DNA of 64,000 nucleotides from Smithella sp. (GCA_018056685.1 JAGPFC010000004.1:1-64000); one strand, 5' to 3'. Counted from the first letter of the stretch, positions 42,894 to 53,960 are shown. The notes: generated from the sequence alone by a model not told the origin. Translations and numbers: made by a program.

Positions 42894-43390
42894 TCTGTTT
42901 CGTAACAACCCACAATTTCGCCAAAATAAAGGGTGTGGTAATCTTTTTGCGGATAAAGAGACTGGTCATAATCTTTATCCAGATGAGCCGGATTCATGGC
43001 GGATTTGTAAACGATCCTGCACTCATAATGAATTCCCGGCACCTTGATGATCGGCGATGCGACATTCTGCCCGTCTGCCGTTTGCAGATTGCACATCTTG
43101 AACTTATCCACATCCCGGCCCGATTTCGATCCGCAAAAAGCGATGGCTTTGCTCATATCACCTGCCGGTATTGTAACTGTAAAGTCTTTAGCCTTTTCCA
43201 TAATGCCAAACGTGTGACGTGAATCCCGCACGGCTACCATCATGATCGGCTTTTGCCAGATAAATCCGAAAGTGGCCCAGCCGATGGTCATGGTGTTCAG
43301 AGCCTCTCCGGCCTTAACCGTTAAGAAAGCGCCTTTTTTGATTTTCTTCATCGCATCTTCCGCAATACTCATATAATTTAACTCTTTCAT
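42890..43390 (-). CDS. Flavin reductase-like FMN-binding protein
   Basis: A 166-residue split-barrel flavoprotein. KKGAFLTVKAGEALNTMTIG (about residues 18-37) and the later IMMVAVRDSRHTFGIMEKA are the flavin reductase-like domain signatures, and GSKSGRDVDKF is another conserved block. Members reduce or carry FMN for partner enzymes. AAGGAG precedes the ATG. It lies 27 bp downstream of the Fe-S protein gene at 43418-44722, so it may share electron transfer with that protein. Confidence 0.85.
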   Translation of the reverse strand: MKELNYMSIAEDAMKKIKKGAFLTVKAGEALNTMTIGWATFGFIWQKPIMMVAVRDSRHTFGIMEKAKDFTVTIPAGDMSKAIAFCGSKSGRDVDKFKMCNLQTADGQNVASPIIKVPGIHYECRIVYKSAMNPAHLDKDYDQSLYPQKDYHTLYFGEIVGCYETE

Positions 43391-43417
43391 ATCAATCTCC
43401 TTTTATTGCACTGTTCC

Positions 43418-44722
43418 TTATGATTCCCTTTCGCTCTTCCGCTGGTAATGCTTTATCAAGGCTAAAAGATACCTTGATTTAAACTGATTGCTTGCCAATA
43501 TTTGTTTTGCGGGAGGAAGTTCAAGAATGACACCCAGCACGGCGGCCATAGCCCGATGGCTTAACAGCACCTGATGATCAAACAGAAGATTATGAAACTT
43601 TCCCCGCTCAATCGCCATCAGTACAATCCGATGCACCGAATCCACCGGCGTAATAACCCGCTCCTTACGTGATTTCAATTCGATTGCATCGACGCTGCAG
43701 CCCTTCAGGCATACGCCACAGCCAAGACACAGATTATCATCCAGCTTTGCCTTCTTTTTTCCCGGTTTACGCGGATCACTGGCGGATACAAGCGTCATGG
43801 CTTCTACCGGACAAAGAGATACACACTTTCCGCATCCGGTACATTTTTCTTCAAGGATCACCGGAATAAAATTAGTCGTGTGAACAGGGTGGGAGAAACC
43901 AAACTTTCTGGCGGCAATTAATGCTTCGCAACAACACCCGCAGCAATTACAGATAAAACCGACCCTCTCCTGAACATTTTCGCCAAACTGAACCAGGTTA
44001 TGCGCCTTCGCCTTACCCAGTAAATCAAGCCCTTCCGACACATCGGCTTTTCTGGCAATGCCGTGACGAATCAATGATTCGGCAGGGCCATTAAACGTCA
44101 TGCAGATATCCATTGGCGCGTTGCAATTTTTGCCGACATGCTGCATTTTGTGCCGGCAATAACAAACACCAACACCTATTTGTGAAGCTGTTTTTACAAC
44201 CTCCGATGCTCGTTCGTAGTCAAGGACATGGAGAGCATTTTCGTTGGTCAGGACATTTTCGTTTACAAAAACCCTTCCCACATGAGTTTCCCCATTAACG
44301 AAAAGAGCTTTTACGAAATCCTCTTCAACATTAAGATACTGGTAAAGTAATTCGGATAGAACTTTTTGATCCAAATCGTTGCGGTACCGCATCAAAGAAA
44401 ATTCAAAAAATCCCGCCATGGGAGGAGGCAGAACATACGTCGTGTTTCCGTTGTTCTCATAATCGAGAAGAATTCCGCGATCAGCGAGATCGTTTAAAAT
44501 CATTTTGGCCTCATGAAGATTGAGCTTCCATATTGCGGCCGCTTTTTTATCCGTAAAAGGTTTAATGGGCAGTTGAGAAACAAGTTTCGCTTCCCTTTCA
44601 GAAAAAAGAACCTTAAGGATTTTGAATAGCAGCTCTGAAGGCGGAGCGCCCTGAGGAAACAGATTTAATCTCTGAACCAGATCATTGTAACTGTTCGCTT
44701 TGAGAATATTGTGATGTGCCAT
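43418..44722 (-). CDS. Dicluster 4Fe-4S protein with N-terminal winged-helix-like domain
   Basis: A 434-residue soluble protein. The N-terminal ~110 residues contain a winged-helix-like segment (KAAAIWKLNLHEAKMILNDL). The centre has conserved cysteines in VGVCYCRHKMQHVGKNC and then FICNCCGCCCEAL, an extreme Cys run. Two ferredoxin-type motifs follow: CTGCGKCVSLCP and CLGCGVCLKGCS. Proteins of this plan are common in deltaproteobacteria and are annotated only as 4Fe-4S proteins. GAGGTGG precedes the start. It probably transfers electrons for the adjacent flavin reductase or the upstream oxidoreductase. Confidence 0.8.
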   Translation of the reverse strand: MAHHNILKANSYNDLVQRLNLFPQGAPPSELLFKILKVLFSEREAKLVSQLPIKPFTDKKAAAIWKLNLHEAKMILNDLADRGILLDYENNGNTTYVLPPPMAGFFEFSLMRYRNDLDQKVLSELLYQYLNVEEDFVKALFVNGETHVGRVFVNENVLTNENALHVLDYERASEVVKTASQIGVGVCYCRHKMQHVGKNCNAPMDICMTFNGPAESLIRHGIARKADVSEGLDLLGKAKAHNLVQFGENVQERVGFICNCCGCCCEALIAARKFGFSHPVHTTNFIPVILEEKCTGCGKCVSLCPVEAMTLVSASDPRKPGKKKAKLDDNLCLGCGVCLKGCSVDAIELKSRKERVITPVDSVHRIVLMAIERGKFHNLLFDHQVLLSHRAMAAVLGVILELPPAKQILASNQFKSRYLLALIKHYQRKSERES

Positions 44723-44931
44723 ATAATACTCACCACCTCATCTTTGCAGAAACAGGGCCAATTGCCGTTATACCGGATCGACCGGGGAATCCGGTCACCC
44801 TTGTCATAGATGACATTTTTGGCTTTTTATCTATAATGTTTCTATATCGACTCGTAAATTACCACAAGCTCTTCAAGATTCCCACGCCGTCCGAGGGACA
44901 GCTCACCATGACATCAAATCTTATTATTCTG

Positions 44932-45106
44932 TGTCGCTTCGCTCCAGCGATACAGTCACGGTGTTCATTATCCCGTCACCTTTAGGTGTAGGGACGAACT
45001 TCGCTCAACTCGTTTTACCACGGCACTGCGTGCTTGGTATAGTTCGCCATACGCTTCATCCTTCACTTCGTTTGTCTTCAGCCTGGCTCACGATCAGCGG
45101 GTGTCA
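44932..45106 (-). repeat. Dispersed intergenic repeat, copy 3
   Basis: In reverse orientation it contains ATCAGCGGGTGTCA (45093-45106), CTTCACTTCG near 45061, and GTCGCTTCGCTCC (44933-44945), all shared with copy 4. It is longer than copy 4 because of an insertion that includes AGGTG-type and CACGGCACTGCGTG palindromic bits. It begins with the TGA stop of the oxidoreductase at 45104. The rest of the 44723-45103 gap contains a small hairpin (GACCGG/CCGGTC around 44787) but no gene. Confidence 0.6.
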
Positions 45107-47176
45107 CTGTATCATCCAGGCACTATCGAAGCCATCGCGGATGGCTTGTGCGATGCGACCGATTTTCCGGGCATCACCGATGGTGTAAACTCTTTCAAAA
45201 TGCGGCTGGAGTTCTTTGGCGAGTTTGTCGTTGCATTTCACGCCCACGGAAAGAACAACATGATCTATCTTTTCTTCCCTCTGCTGTCTGCTTGACGTAT
45301 TTTCCAAGATAATGCTGTTCGCGTTAATCTTGATCAGTTTATGGCCGGGAATGAAATTCACTTTGTACGCGTTGAGCCGCGGCAGGATATCGTCCAAATA
45401 CTGTCCAAACGCGTCCGGTCCGATCTCGCTCAGCATTTCCACGACGGTGATCTGATTGCCGTCCTCGCCCAGTTTTTCCGCAGTTTCCAAACCCGTCATG
45501 CCGGAACCGATAACGGCCACCCGTTTACCCTTAAGTTTTACGATGCCGTTTAAAATTTCTGTTACGGTGCAGACATGCGGCTGCTTGACTCCCTCGATGG
45601 GCGGGATGACGGAGTTGCCGCCTGTGGCCACGATAACCGCGTATGGATGAAGAGCCCTGATGGATTCCGGTGTTGCTTCTGTGTTGAATCTGATCTCAGC
45701 CCCGTTTTTCAGGGCGGCACTGTGCAAGTCGTTAAAGCACCAATTGATTTTTTCTTTTTTGGGCGGCTTGTTGGCTAATTGCAATTGGCCGCCGACAAAA
45801 GCGTTCTTTTCCAGAATGATTGGCTTGAATCCGCGTAATCCTAAAATCTCCGCGGCGGAAAGTCCTGCCGGCCCTGCCCCGACGATCGCGACCACTCTGC
45901 CGGAGCCAGTCTTCGCAGGGTGAGCGGTTTCGCTTTCCCGGCCGAGACGGGGGTTTACAGCGCATTCGAGCGGCTGGCCGACAAGAGCATTAACAAGCAG
46001 GGATTCAAAGCACCACAAACAACTGATGCAGCGTTTAATTTCCTGTTCGCGGCCTTCGCTGACTTTTCGTGACCAGGCACCATCGGCCAGATGCGGTCGC
46101 CCCAGGCAGACGAAATCCTGATACCCTTCCCGAAGTTGAGTTTCGGCTTGATCGGCGCTGCGAATCAGGTTGGCGGCCAGAACCGGAATCCTGACTTTTT
46201 CTTTGACGGCCTTGGCCAGATTGTTGCGCCACCCCGGTTCGTAAGAAATCGGTTCCAGCCAGTAGTTCATGGTCTCATAATTGGCGGAAGATACATCAAT
46301 GGCATCAATGCCGGCCTGTTCCAGACGCTTCGCCATTTCGATACCTTCGGCCAGCTCAATGCCCTGGCCGGGCTTATTGATGCAGCGGTAGTATTCATCA
46401 ACGGACAGACGCACGGCGATCGGGAAATTTTTCCCGCACTGATTGCGGATACCCTGGATGATCTCCAGAAGGAAACGCATACGGTTTTCCAGCGAACCGC
46501 CGTATTCGTCCGTGCGCCGGTTGGTGTGAGGGCTCAAAAACTGCTGGATGAGGTAGCCGTGCGCGGCGTGCAGTTCAACGCCGTCGGCGCCGGTTTGCTG
46601 TACACGATGGGCGGCTTTGATAAAATCTTTGATCAGGCCTTTGATTTCCCATTTCATCAACGCCCGTGTTCTCTGTTTGGAATGTTCACAGGCTACCGGT
46701 GACGCCGAAACGACCGGAGGCACCAGGCCGGATTCTGCAAATTTGTTCATGGCCGGAACAATCTTGAAAAAATATTTCCAGTAGCCGGGCCAGACCCGAC
46801 CCATCAATTCAACCATCGGCCAGAACTCCGTCATCAGCGAGTTGCCCTGACGGCCGGGATGATGGAGCTGGCAGAAAATTTTTGTTCCGTGCGCGTGCAC
46901 GCGCTCGACCATGCGGGCAAAAGGTTCGATGTGGCGGTTGCTCGTCATGGCCAATTGACGCGGCAGAGTAGCGCCATGCCGTCCATTGACGCGCGTGATG
47001 CCGGTAATCAACAATCCCAAACCGTTGCGCGCTCTTTCTTCATAATAAGCAATCAGTTGTTCTGAAGGCGTGCCGTCAGGATTGGCCATGCCTACTTCCA
47101 TCGGAGGCATAACAATACGGTTTTTTATAGTCACCGAACCGATACGGCCTTCCGAAAATAACTTTTCATACTGCAT
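45104..47176 (-). CDS. Old Yellow Enzyme-type NADH:flavin oxidoreductase (2,4-dienoyl-CoA reductase/2-enoate reductase-like)
   Basis: A 690-residue FMN/FAD/Fe-S enzyme. Residues 1-370 form the OYE TIM barrel (SVTIKNRIVMPPMEVGMANP, HHPGRQG, GYLIQQFLSPHTNRR). The CISCLWC motif and a later ECAVNP supply Fe-S cysteines near 390. The C-terminal half has an FAD motif (AIVGAGPAGLSAAEILG) and an NAD(P)H motif (VAVIGSGMTGLETAEKLG). Such enzymes reduce enoate or dienoyl-CoA double bonds. GAGGGGG precedes the ATG. A second, decayed copy of its C-terminus is present at 49.96-50.10 kb. Confidence 0.9.
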   Translation of the reverse strand: MQYEKLFSEGRIGSVTIKNRIVMPPMEVGMANPDGTPSEQLIAYYEERARNGLGLLITGITRVNGRHGATLPRQLAMTSNRHIEPFARMVERVHAHGTKIFCQLHHPGRQGNSLMTEFWPMVELMGRVWPGYWKYFFKIVPAMNKFAESGLVPPVVSASPVACEHSKQRTRALMKWEIKGLIKDFIKAAHRVQQTGADGVELHAAHGYLIQQFLSPHTNRRTDEYGGSLENRMRFLLEIIQGIRNQCGKNFPIAVRLSVDEYYRCINKPGQGIELAEGIEMAKRLEQAGIDAIDVSSANYETMNYWLEPISYEPGWRNNLAKAVKEKVRIPVLAANLIRSADQAETQLREGYQDFVCLGRPHLADGAWSRKVSEGREQEIKRCISCLWCFESLLVNALVGQPLECAVNPRLGRESETAHPAKTGSGRVVAIVGAGPAGLSAAEILGLRGFKPIILEKNAFVGGQLQLANKPPKKEKINWCFNDLHSAALKNGAEIRFNTEATPESIRALHPYAVIVATGGNSVIPPIEGVKQPHVCTVTEILNGIVKLKGKRVAVIGSGMTGLETAEKLGEDGNQITVVEMLSEIGPDAFGQYLDDILPRLNAYKVNFIPGHKLIKINANSIILENTSSRQQREEKIDHVVLSVGVKCNDKLAKELQPHFERVYTIGDARKIGRIAQAIRDGFDSAWMIQ

Positions 47177-47350
47177 ATGTTCCCCCTCTGCCTTATGCCA
47201 AGACGCTTAAATTATATAATGCAAGGCGTGTCTCGCTCAATATTTTATCTTTGTAAACTGAAGCTGTGTCTTACAATTTATAAAGATAGTTTCATGAAAA
47301 ATTTATTTTGTCAGCAAAATTTTCAAGGACTTCTCCAACTTGTATATCGA

Positions 47351-47444
47351 ATCCCGCGTCGCTTCGCTCCTAGGATAATTCGACTAACGACCCACTCTTC
47401 ACTTCGCTCGTTTTCGTCGAGTCTCATTATCAGCGGGTGTCATT
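47351..47444 (-). repeat. Dispersed intergenic repeat, copy 4
   Basis: It shares GCGTCGCTTCGCTCCTAGG, GGATAATTCGAC, CTTCACTTCGCTCG and ATTATCAGCGGGTGTCA with the other copies and is the mirror orientation of copy 1. It lies in the 333-bp gap between the divergent oxidoreductase and the EutB-EutC-like gene. The remaining bases of 47177-47509 are AT-rich, as expected for promoters, with no recognisable frame. Confidence 0.6.
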
Positions 47445-47518
47445 AACAGATTTTTTTTGTGCTCTGACAGTTGATATACTAATCACGTAATGAGAATAAT
47501 CGATCACGATTGCGCGGC

Positions 47519-49130
47519 ATGAAAGAACTTGATTTAGATCCAGAAAGTAACAAGTGCATCAGCAGAAGAAAATTTTGTTGCGTTATGGCAGGAACATTGA
47601 TCAGTTCAGGATTGCTTCCCCCCGTTTTGCAGGTCCGGATTCCGGAAACGAAACCCGAAGAGGATCTTTTCGCTTTTATGAATCGCACCCTGGGCACGTT
47701 TGACAGGATTTCCTATCAGCGGATTATCGGCGAGGCCAATGATTTCAAGGAAGGCGACCAGATTCTCGGTGTCGCCGCAGCCGGTGAAGCGGTGCGTGCA
47801 AAAGCGCGCCGGCTTTTATCCAACATTCGCGTGGGCGACATTCTGAAGCATCCCTTGTTTGAAGATAACCTGTATTCCCGCCTGTTGAAAAGGAAGATCG
47901 CCGAAAGCCAGCGCAAGGCCGGCCATGTTCCCGCCCTGTGGGTGCACGTCAACGATGTGGCCGGGTTTATCGGGCCGGAAGTGTTTCGCACGCGCGAACA
48001 GCTTGTGCGCTGTTGTCTGGAAGATATCGTCATGGGCAAACTCCACGGCCTGACCATCGGCCTCGACATTTGCTCGACGATGCACATGGATGTCTCTCTG
48101 GACGATCTGGACTGGTGCCAGAATCAGGTGATGCCCGCCAATCCGGCTTATCTGATGGCCTTGCCCACCAAGAATGGTCCCATGCTGGGGTATCTGACAA
48201 CCGCTTATCAGGATCATGTGCGCCTTCGCGAAAAGTTCGGGTACAAGGTGAATGACACGATGTGGAAGTTCTTTCAACGGCTGGACATCATTGATGCCGA
48301 AGGACGCCCCACATCCCATTTTGGAGATTCCCTTTGGGTTTGGTATCCGTTCCGGCGCGCCAAAGGCGATAAGCGATCGAAGGATGAAATCATCCGCGAA
48401 GGAAAACAAAAGATGAAGGAGGTCCGCGGCCGCGGCGTTTATCTGGCGGAGGGATTTAAAAAACAGATATGGAAAATGGAGCCTGGGCTGGATCGGGAAA
48501 TTCACGACCTGTATGTGGACGCCAAGAAATCCATCTGGGTGGACCTGGAGCCTTCTTTTGTGGCGGCGATACCCAATGCTGTGCGTTTGAAAACCCGGTC
48601 GGCGGATCGAACCGATTATATTCTGCACCCGCAAACCGGTGAAGTATTGGACGATGCCTCTTTAGCGGCGCTGAAAGATTTAAAGGGAAAGATACAAAAT
48701 CGGGCCGATGTGCAGATTGTGATATCGGACGGCCTCAATGCCCACGCCATTATGGACAAGGGGCATCTGGCACCTTATCTTTTCGCCCTGGACAAGAAGC
48801 TGATCAAGAAAAATTTAAAGCCGGTGTCGGAGATTCTGATTCTTCGCGGCGGCCGGGTTCGCGCCGGTTACCGCATCGGAGAAATTCTGTTTGGCGATTT
48901 GCCCGATGCCAAGGAACACCGGGCGATCATTCATCATCGGGGAGCGCCCCGGCACCATCCATCACACTTTTTCCGCCTATATGACCGCGCCCGGCGCTGG
49001 TGTCTGGAAGAAAGGCGGCATCGATCATGATATCACGCGCGTGGTTTCGGGCATAGCCGATACCGCGCTGAAGCCGGAAATTGCCGCGCGGGAAACGGTA
49101 AAAATCATCGATCAGTTGTTTAAAGCATAG
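47519..49130 (+). pseudogene. EutB-EutC-like ammonia-lyase fusion, internally deleted and frameshifted
   Basis: The frame from 47519 has a Tat-type signal (SRRKF at residues 15-19), then an EutB-like part (DQILGVAAAGEAVRAKARRL; VAGFIGPEVFRTREQLVRCC; LDICSTMHMDVSLDDLDW) fused to an EutC-like part (VQIVISDGLNAHAIM; GGRVRAGYRIGEILFGDLPD). Near 47880 it jumps from the EutB N-terminal region straight to QRKAGHVPALWVHVND, so about 190 residues of the expected TIM barrel are missing. At about 48935 the frame must shift to read IIGERPGTIHHTFSAYM and the rest, which ends at 49130. Without the shift translation runs to 49030 with a nonsense tail. Catalysis is very unlikely. Ethanolamine ammonia-lyase itself is cytoplasmic, so the substrate of this exported family is uncertain. 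Confidence 0.75.
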
Positions 49131-49170
49131 AGATTGAAGATTTACACTTCAAGGATCATTTTGTTTATTT

Positions 49171-49536
49171 TCAGCCTTGTTTCGCCAGAACGTCTTTTGC
49201 TTCTTCAAGGCTTTTACAAAGAACAAGGTTCTTCCTGCCGGTGAAGGCCAGGACACTTTTGAATATTATTTCCTTCAAGCCTTCTATTCCGTAAACAGCA
49301 GCAAATTTGATATAAGGTTCATTTCCCTTTGCGAAATTCTTCAGGGCGTTGGTTACCGCTGTGTCAAATTTTGCATTTTTGACATTAAGCAGGGCAAGAA
49401 CGGATTTTTCAGGCTGACTGCGAATGACTCCTTTATTTCTTTCAATCCATGGTATGACTTCCTCGAGCTGAGCATTTTCCAGATCTTCGTATAAAATTCT
49501 TACGCCCTTATGTGTCAGAAAAGTAATGTCCTTCAT
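49171..49536 (-). CDS. Conserved hypothetical protein, possibly STAS/SpoIIAA-like
   Basis: A 121-residue cytoplasmic protein. ATG at 49536 is chosen because AAAGGAGC lies nine bases upstream; the ATG at 49542 is too close to that site. The pattern of alternating strands and helices, with SVLALLNVKNAKFD, KFAAVYGIEGL and a C-terminal FTGRKNLVLCKSLEEAKDVL, is compatible with a STAS-like or SpoIIAA-like fold, but I cannot assign it firmly. The gene is single and lies downstream of a tetranucleotide repeat. Confidence 0.6.
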   Translation of the reverse strand: MKDITFLTHKGVRILYEDLENAQLEEVIPWIERNKGVIRSQPEKSVLALLNVKNAKFDTAVTNALKNFAKGNEPYIKFAAVYGIEGLKEIIFKSVLAFTGRKNLVLCKSLEEAKDVLAKQG

Positions 49537-49612
49537 TTTCATGCTCCTTTATTCTTAAAATTTTTTTTATGTGTAATCATTTATTCTTGATCTACATCCT
49601 TTTCCAATAACG

Positions 49613-49650
49613 CTTTCTTTACTTACTTACTTACTTTCTTTCTTTCTTAC
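49613..49650. repeat. Tetranucleotide microsatellite
   Basis: After CTTTCTTT, the plus strand has four ACTT units followed by three TCTT units (49621-49648). It lies about 80-110 bp upstream of the minus-strand gene at 49171-49536. Repeats of this kind can slip; whether it alters promoter spacing is not known. The rest of 49649-49961 is AT-rich with no recognisable gene. Confidence 0.7.
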
Positions 49651-49961
49651 ATCTTTTCTATTGAAAACTATATTTGAGAATCAGAGTATCAATGGTTTAT
49701 TAGGGCAACATGTATGCCAAATTATATAATAGATTATTATTTATTTAATAACAAATACTTATATAATTTTGGCCAAGAAGAACATGTAAATGTTTCTGAA
49801 CAATTGTTCGTTATTTGACCATGATGAAAATCGGCACTAGCAGAAAACACAATATACAACAAACTGCCTCAGCTCACGATTCATACTTGTTGTATTCGTT
49901 TTCAATTTACCTCACGTAAGTTAAAAATGCCAGCCTTATTTTTTCTCGCTCTTGGTGAGTG

Positions 49962-50098
49962 TCACGACATACTCCAGGCGGTATCGAAACCGTCGCGAAC
50001 GCCCTGGGTAATTTAGACAATCTTGGAGGCAGGGCCTATGTGTAAATTTTTTTCAAAGTGCGGAAGGCGTTCTTTAGAGAGCGTGCTTTTGCTAATTA
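49962..50098 (-). pseudogene. Relic of the C-terminus of an Old Yellow Enzyme-type oxidoreductase
   Basis: The minus strand reads STLSKERLPHFEKNLHIG, then PASKIV, a TAA stop, then ITQGVRDGFDTAWSMS and a TGA stop at 49962. The intact gene at 45104 ends with KLAKELQPHFERVYTIG, DARKIGR, IAQAIRDGFDSAWMIQ and stop, so the two align throughout with an internal stop in the relic. Homology fades upstream of about 50098. It is a decayed second copy that was already divergent or has aged, not a recent duplicate. The Rrf2 promoter follows directly. Confidence 0.75.
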
Positions 50099-50114
50099 AT
50101 CATCATAATTATTC

Positions 50115-50172
50115 TTGACAAACCATAATGAATAAACTAATTACTACTAAAACAATAGTAATAGTAGTAATT
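50115..50172 (+). promoter_or_regulatory. Promoter and inverted-repeat operator of the Rrf2 regulator
   Basis: TTGACA at 50115-50120 is a perfect -35; 17 bp on, TAATTA (50138-50143) is a poor -10. Overlapping that -10, AATTACTACT (50139-50148) forms a perfect 10-bp inverted repeat with AGTAGTAATT (50163-50172), centred about 34 bp before the ATG. The arm spacing (24 bp between centres) places both arms on one face of the helix, as expected for a dimer site. This is a likely autoregulatory site. Confidence 0.6.
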
Positions 50173-50189
50173 ACATAAAGGACAATAGG

Positions 50190-50636
50190 ATGAAACTTTC
50201 AACAAGAACACGCTACGGAGTCAGGTTGATGACGGCGCTGGCCCATAATTATGGTAAAGAGCCCGTTTTTCTTAAAGATATTGCCAGGGGAGAAAATATT
50301 TCCGAGAAGTATTTGAGCCTGATCATCATTCCGCTGCGGGGAGTCGGCTTGGTCAGTTCGGTTCGTGGCGCGTACGGCGGCTATAATCTGACCAAAGATC
50401 CTTCGCAGATAACGTTGAAAGAAATCGTGGATGTTCTGGAAGGGGACTGCTCTCTGGTTGATTGCGTAAAAAATCCCGCTTCCTGTCCCCGTGTACCGAC
50501 ATGCGCCAGCCATGATGTCTGGGCGATGATCGGCGGGAAAATTTCGGAAACCTTGAGTTCAATTACCCTCGATCAACTGGTGAAGATGAATCAGGAGAAA
50601 CAAGGGAATGCGATGATGCAGAATATTTGTGAGTAA
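50190..50636 (+). CDS. Rrf2/IscR-family transcriptional regulator
   Basis: A 148-residue protein. The N-terminal winged helix (STRTRYGVRLMTALAHNYG, then NISEKYLSLIIIPLRGVGLV and VRGAYGGYNL) is that of Rrf2 regulators. Residues about 90-112 have CSLVDCVKNPASCPRVPTC, enough cysteines to bind a Fe-S cluster as in IscR and CymR-like sensors. It stands at the head of an Fe-S/cysteine gene run, so it probably senses Fe-S or cysteine status and regulates those genes. Spacing to mnmA is 30 bp. Confidence 0.88.
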   Translation: MKLSTRTRYGVRLMTALAHNYGKEPVFLKDIARGENISEKYLSLIIIPLRGVGLVSSVRGAYGGYNLTKDPSQITLKEIVDVLEGDCSLVDCVKNPASCPRVPTCASHDVWAMIGGKISETLSSITLDQLVKMNQEKQGNAMMQNICE

Positions 50637-50666
50637 ATTGTAATAAGAACTTCCAGAGGGGAAAAT

Positions 50667-51717
50667 ATGGTTAAAAAAGTTTTGGTGGCCATGAGCGGTG
50701 GAGTTGATTCCTCAGTTGCCGCCCTGCTGCTTAAAAATGAAGGATATGATGTTTCCGGCGTGACGATGCGTCTGGGCATCATCGAGCAAGGAGACAATGC
50801 GAAATGCTGCGGCGCTTCCGCGATTGATGACGCCAAAAGAGTGTGCGATCGGCTCCAGATTCCTCATTACGTTTTCGATTACGCGGCCCAACTGGAAGAT
50901 AAGGTCATAGCGAAATTTATCAGCGAGTATAAAAAAGGAAGAACACCCAATCCCTGCGTTGACTGCAACCGGAGTCTGAAATTCGGGACGCTTCTGGATA
51001 AGGCGTTGGCGCTTGGCTTTGATTTTCTGGTGACGGGTCATTACGCGGCGATAGAAAAAGATGAAAACGGTTATGCTCTGCGAAGGCCCAAAGATAAAAG
51101 AAAGGATCAGACGTATTTCCTTTATGCCATTCCTTCGGAAAAACTGGGCCGTATTTTATTTCCTCTCGCTCATCTGACGAAGGACGAAGTCCGGGATTTA
51201 GCAGAAAAATATTCTTTGCCAGTAGCCCAAAAGCGGGAGAGTCAGGATATTTGTTTTGTGACTCAGAAAAACTATCAGGAATTTCTCTTGAGCCGGGGAC
51301 AGGAATTTCAGCCGGGCCCGATTGTGGACCTGCACGGAAAAGTGCTTGGCCGGCATCGCGGGATTGTCTTTCACACGATCGGTCAGCGCGGCGGACTGGG
51401 GATCAGCCATCCCACACCGCTGTATGTTGTTTCCATTGATCCCTTGAAGAACCGTATCGTTGTCGGTGAAAAAAAAGATTTAATGGGGAGGGGGCTTGTC
51501 GCCAGAGATGTCAACATGCTGGCAGCAAACTGGCCATCTCAGGTGCACGCGAAAATCAGGTACCGGAAAAAAGAAGCACTTTGTGAAGTCAAAAACGAAA
51601 ATGAAATATTCAAAGTGATCTTCGCCGAGGAGCAGGAAGCCATCACCCCGGGGCAGTCGGTTGTTTTTTTTGACAAAGACCGCGTGCTGGGAGGTGGAGA
51701 GATCCAGAAGGTGTTGT

Positions 51718-51731
<14 letters not shown>
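50667..51731 (+). CDS. mnmA: tRNA-specific 2-thiouridylase MnmA
   Basis: A 354-residue enzyme that thiolates U34 of Lys, Glu and Gln tRNAs using sulfur from a cysteine desulfurase. AMSGGVDSSVAALLL (about residues 8-22) is the PP-loop; NPCVDCNRSLKF holds the catalytic cysteine and RESQDICFV the second. GAGGGG precedes the ATG. Its stop overlaps nadA by 14 bp. The desulfurase gene nifS, a plausible sulfur donor, is in the same run. Confidence 0.96.
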
Positions 51732-53945
<2,214 letters not shown>

Positions 53946-53960
53946 TGGAAGGAGGCTTTT

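Noticed and set aside
44780..44800. A small GACCGG/CCGGTC hairpin upstream of the Fe-S protein gene as a regulatory RNA
   Set aside because: Only six base pairs and no further structure, so chance is a sufficient explanation.
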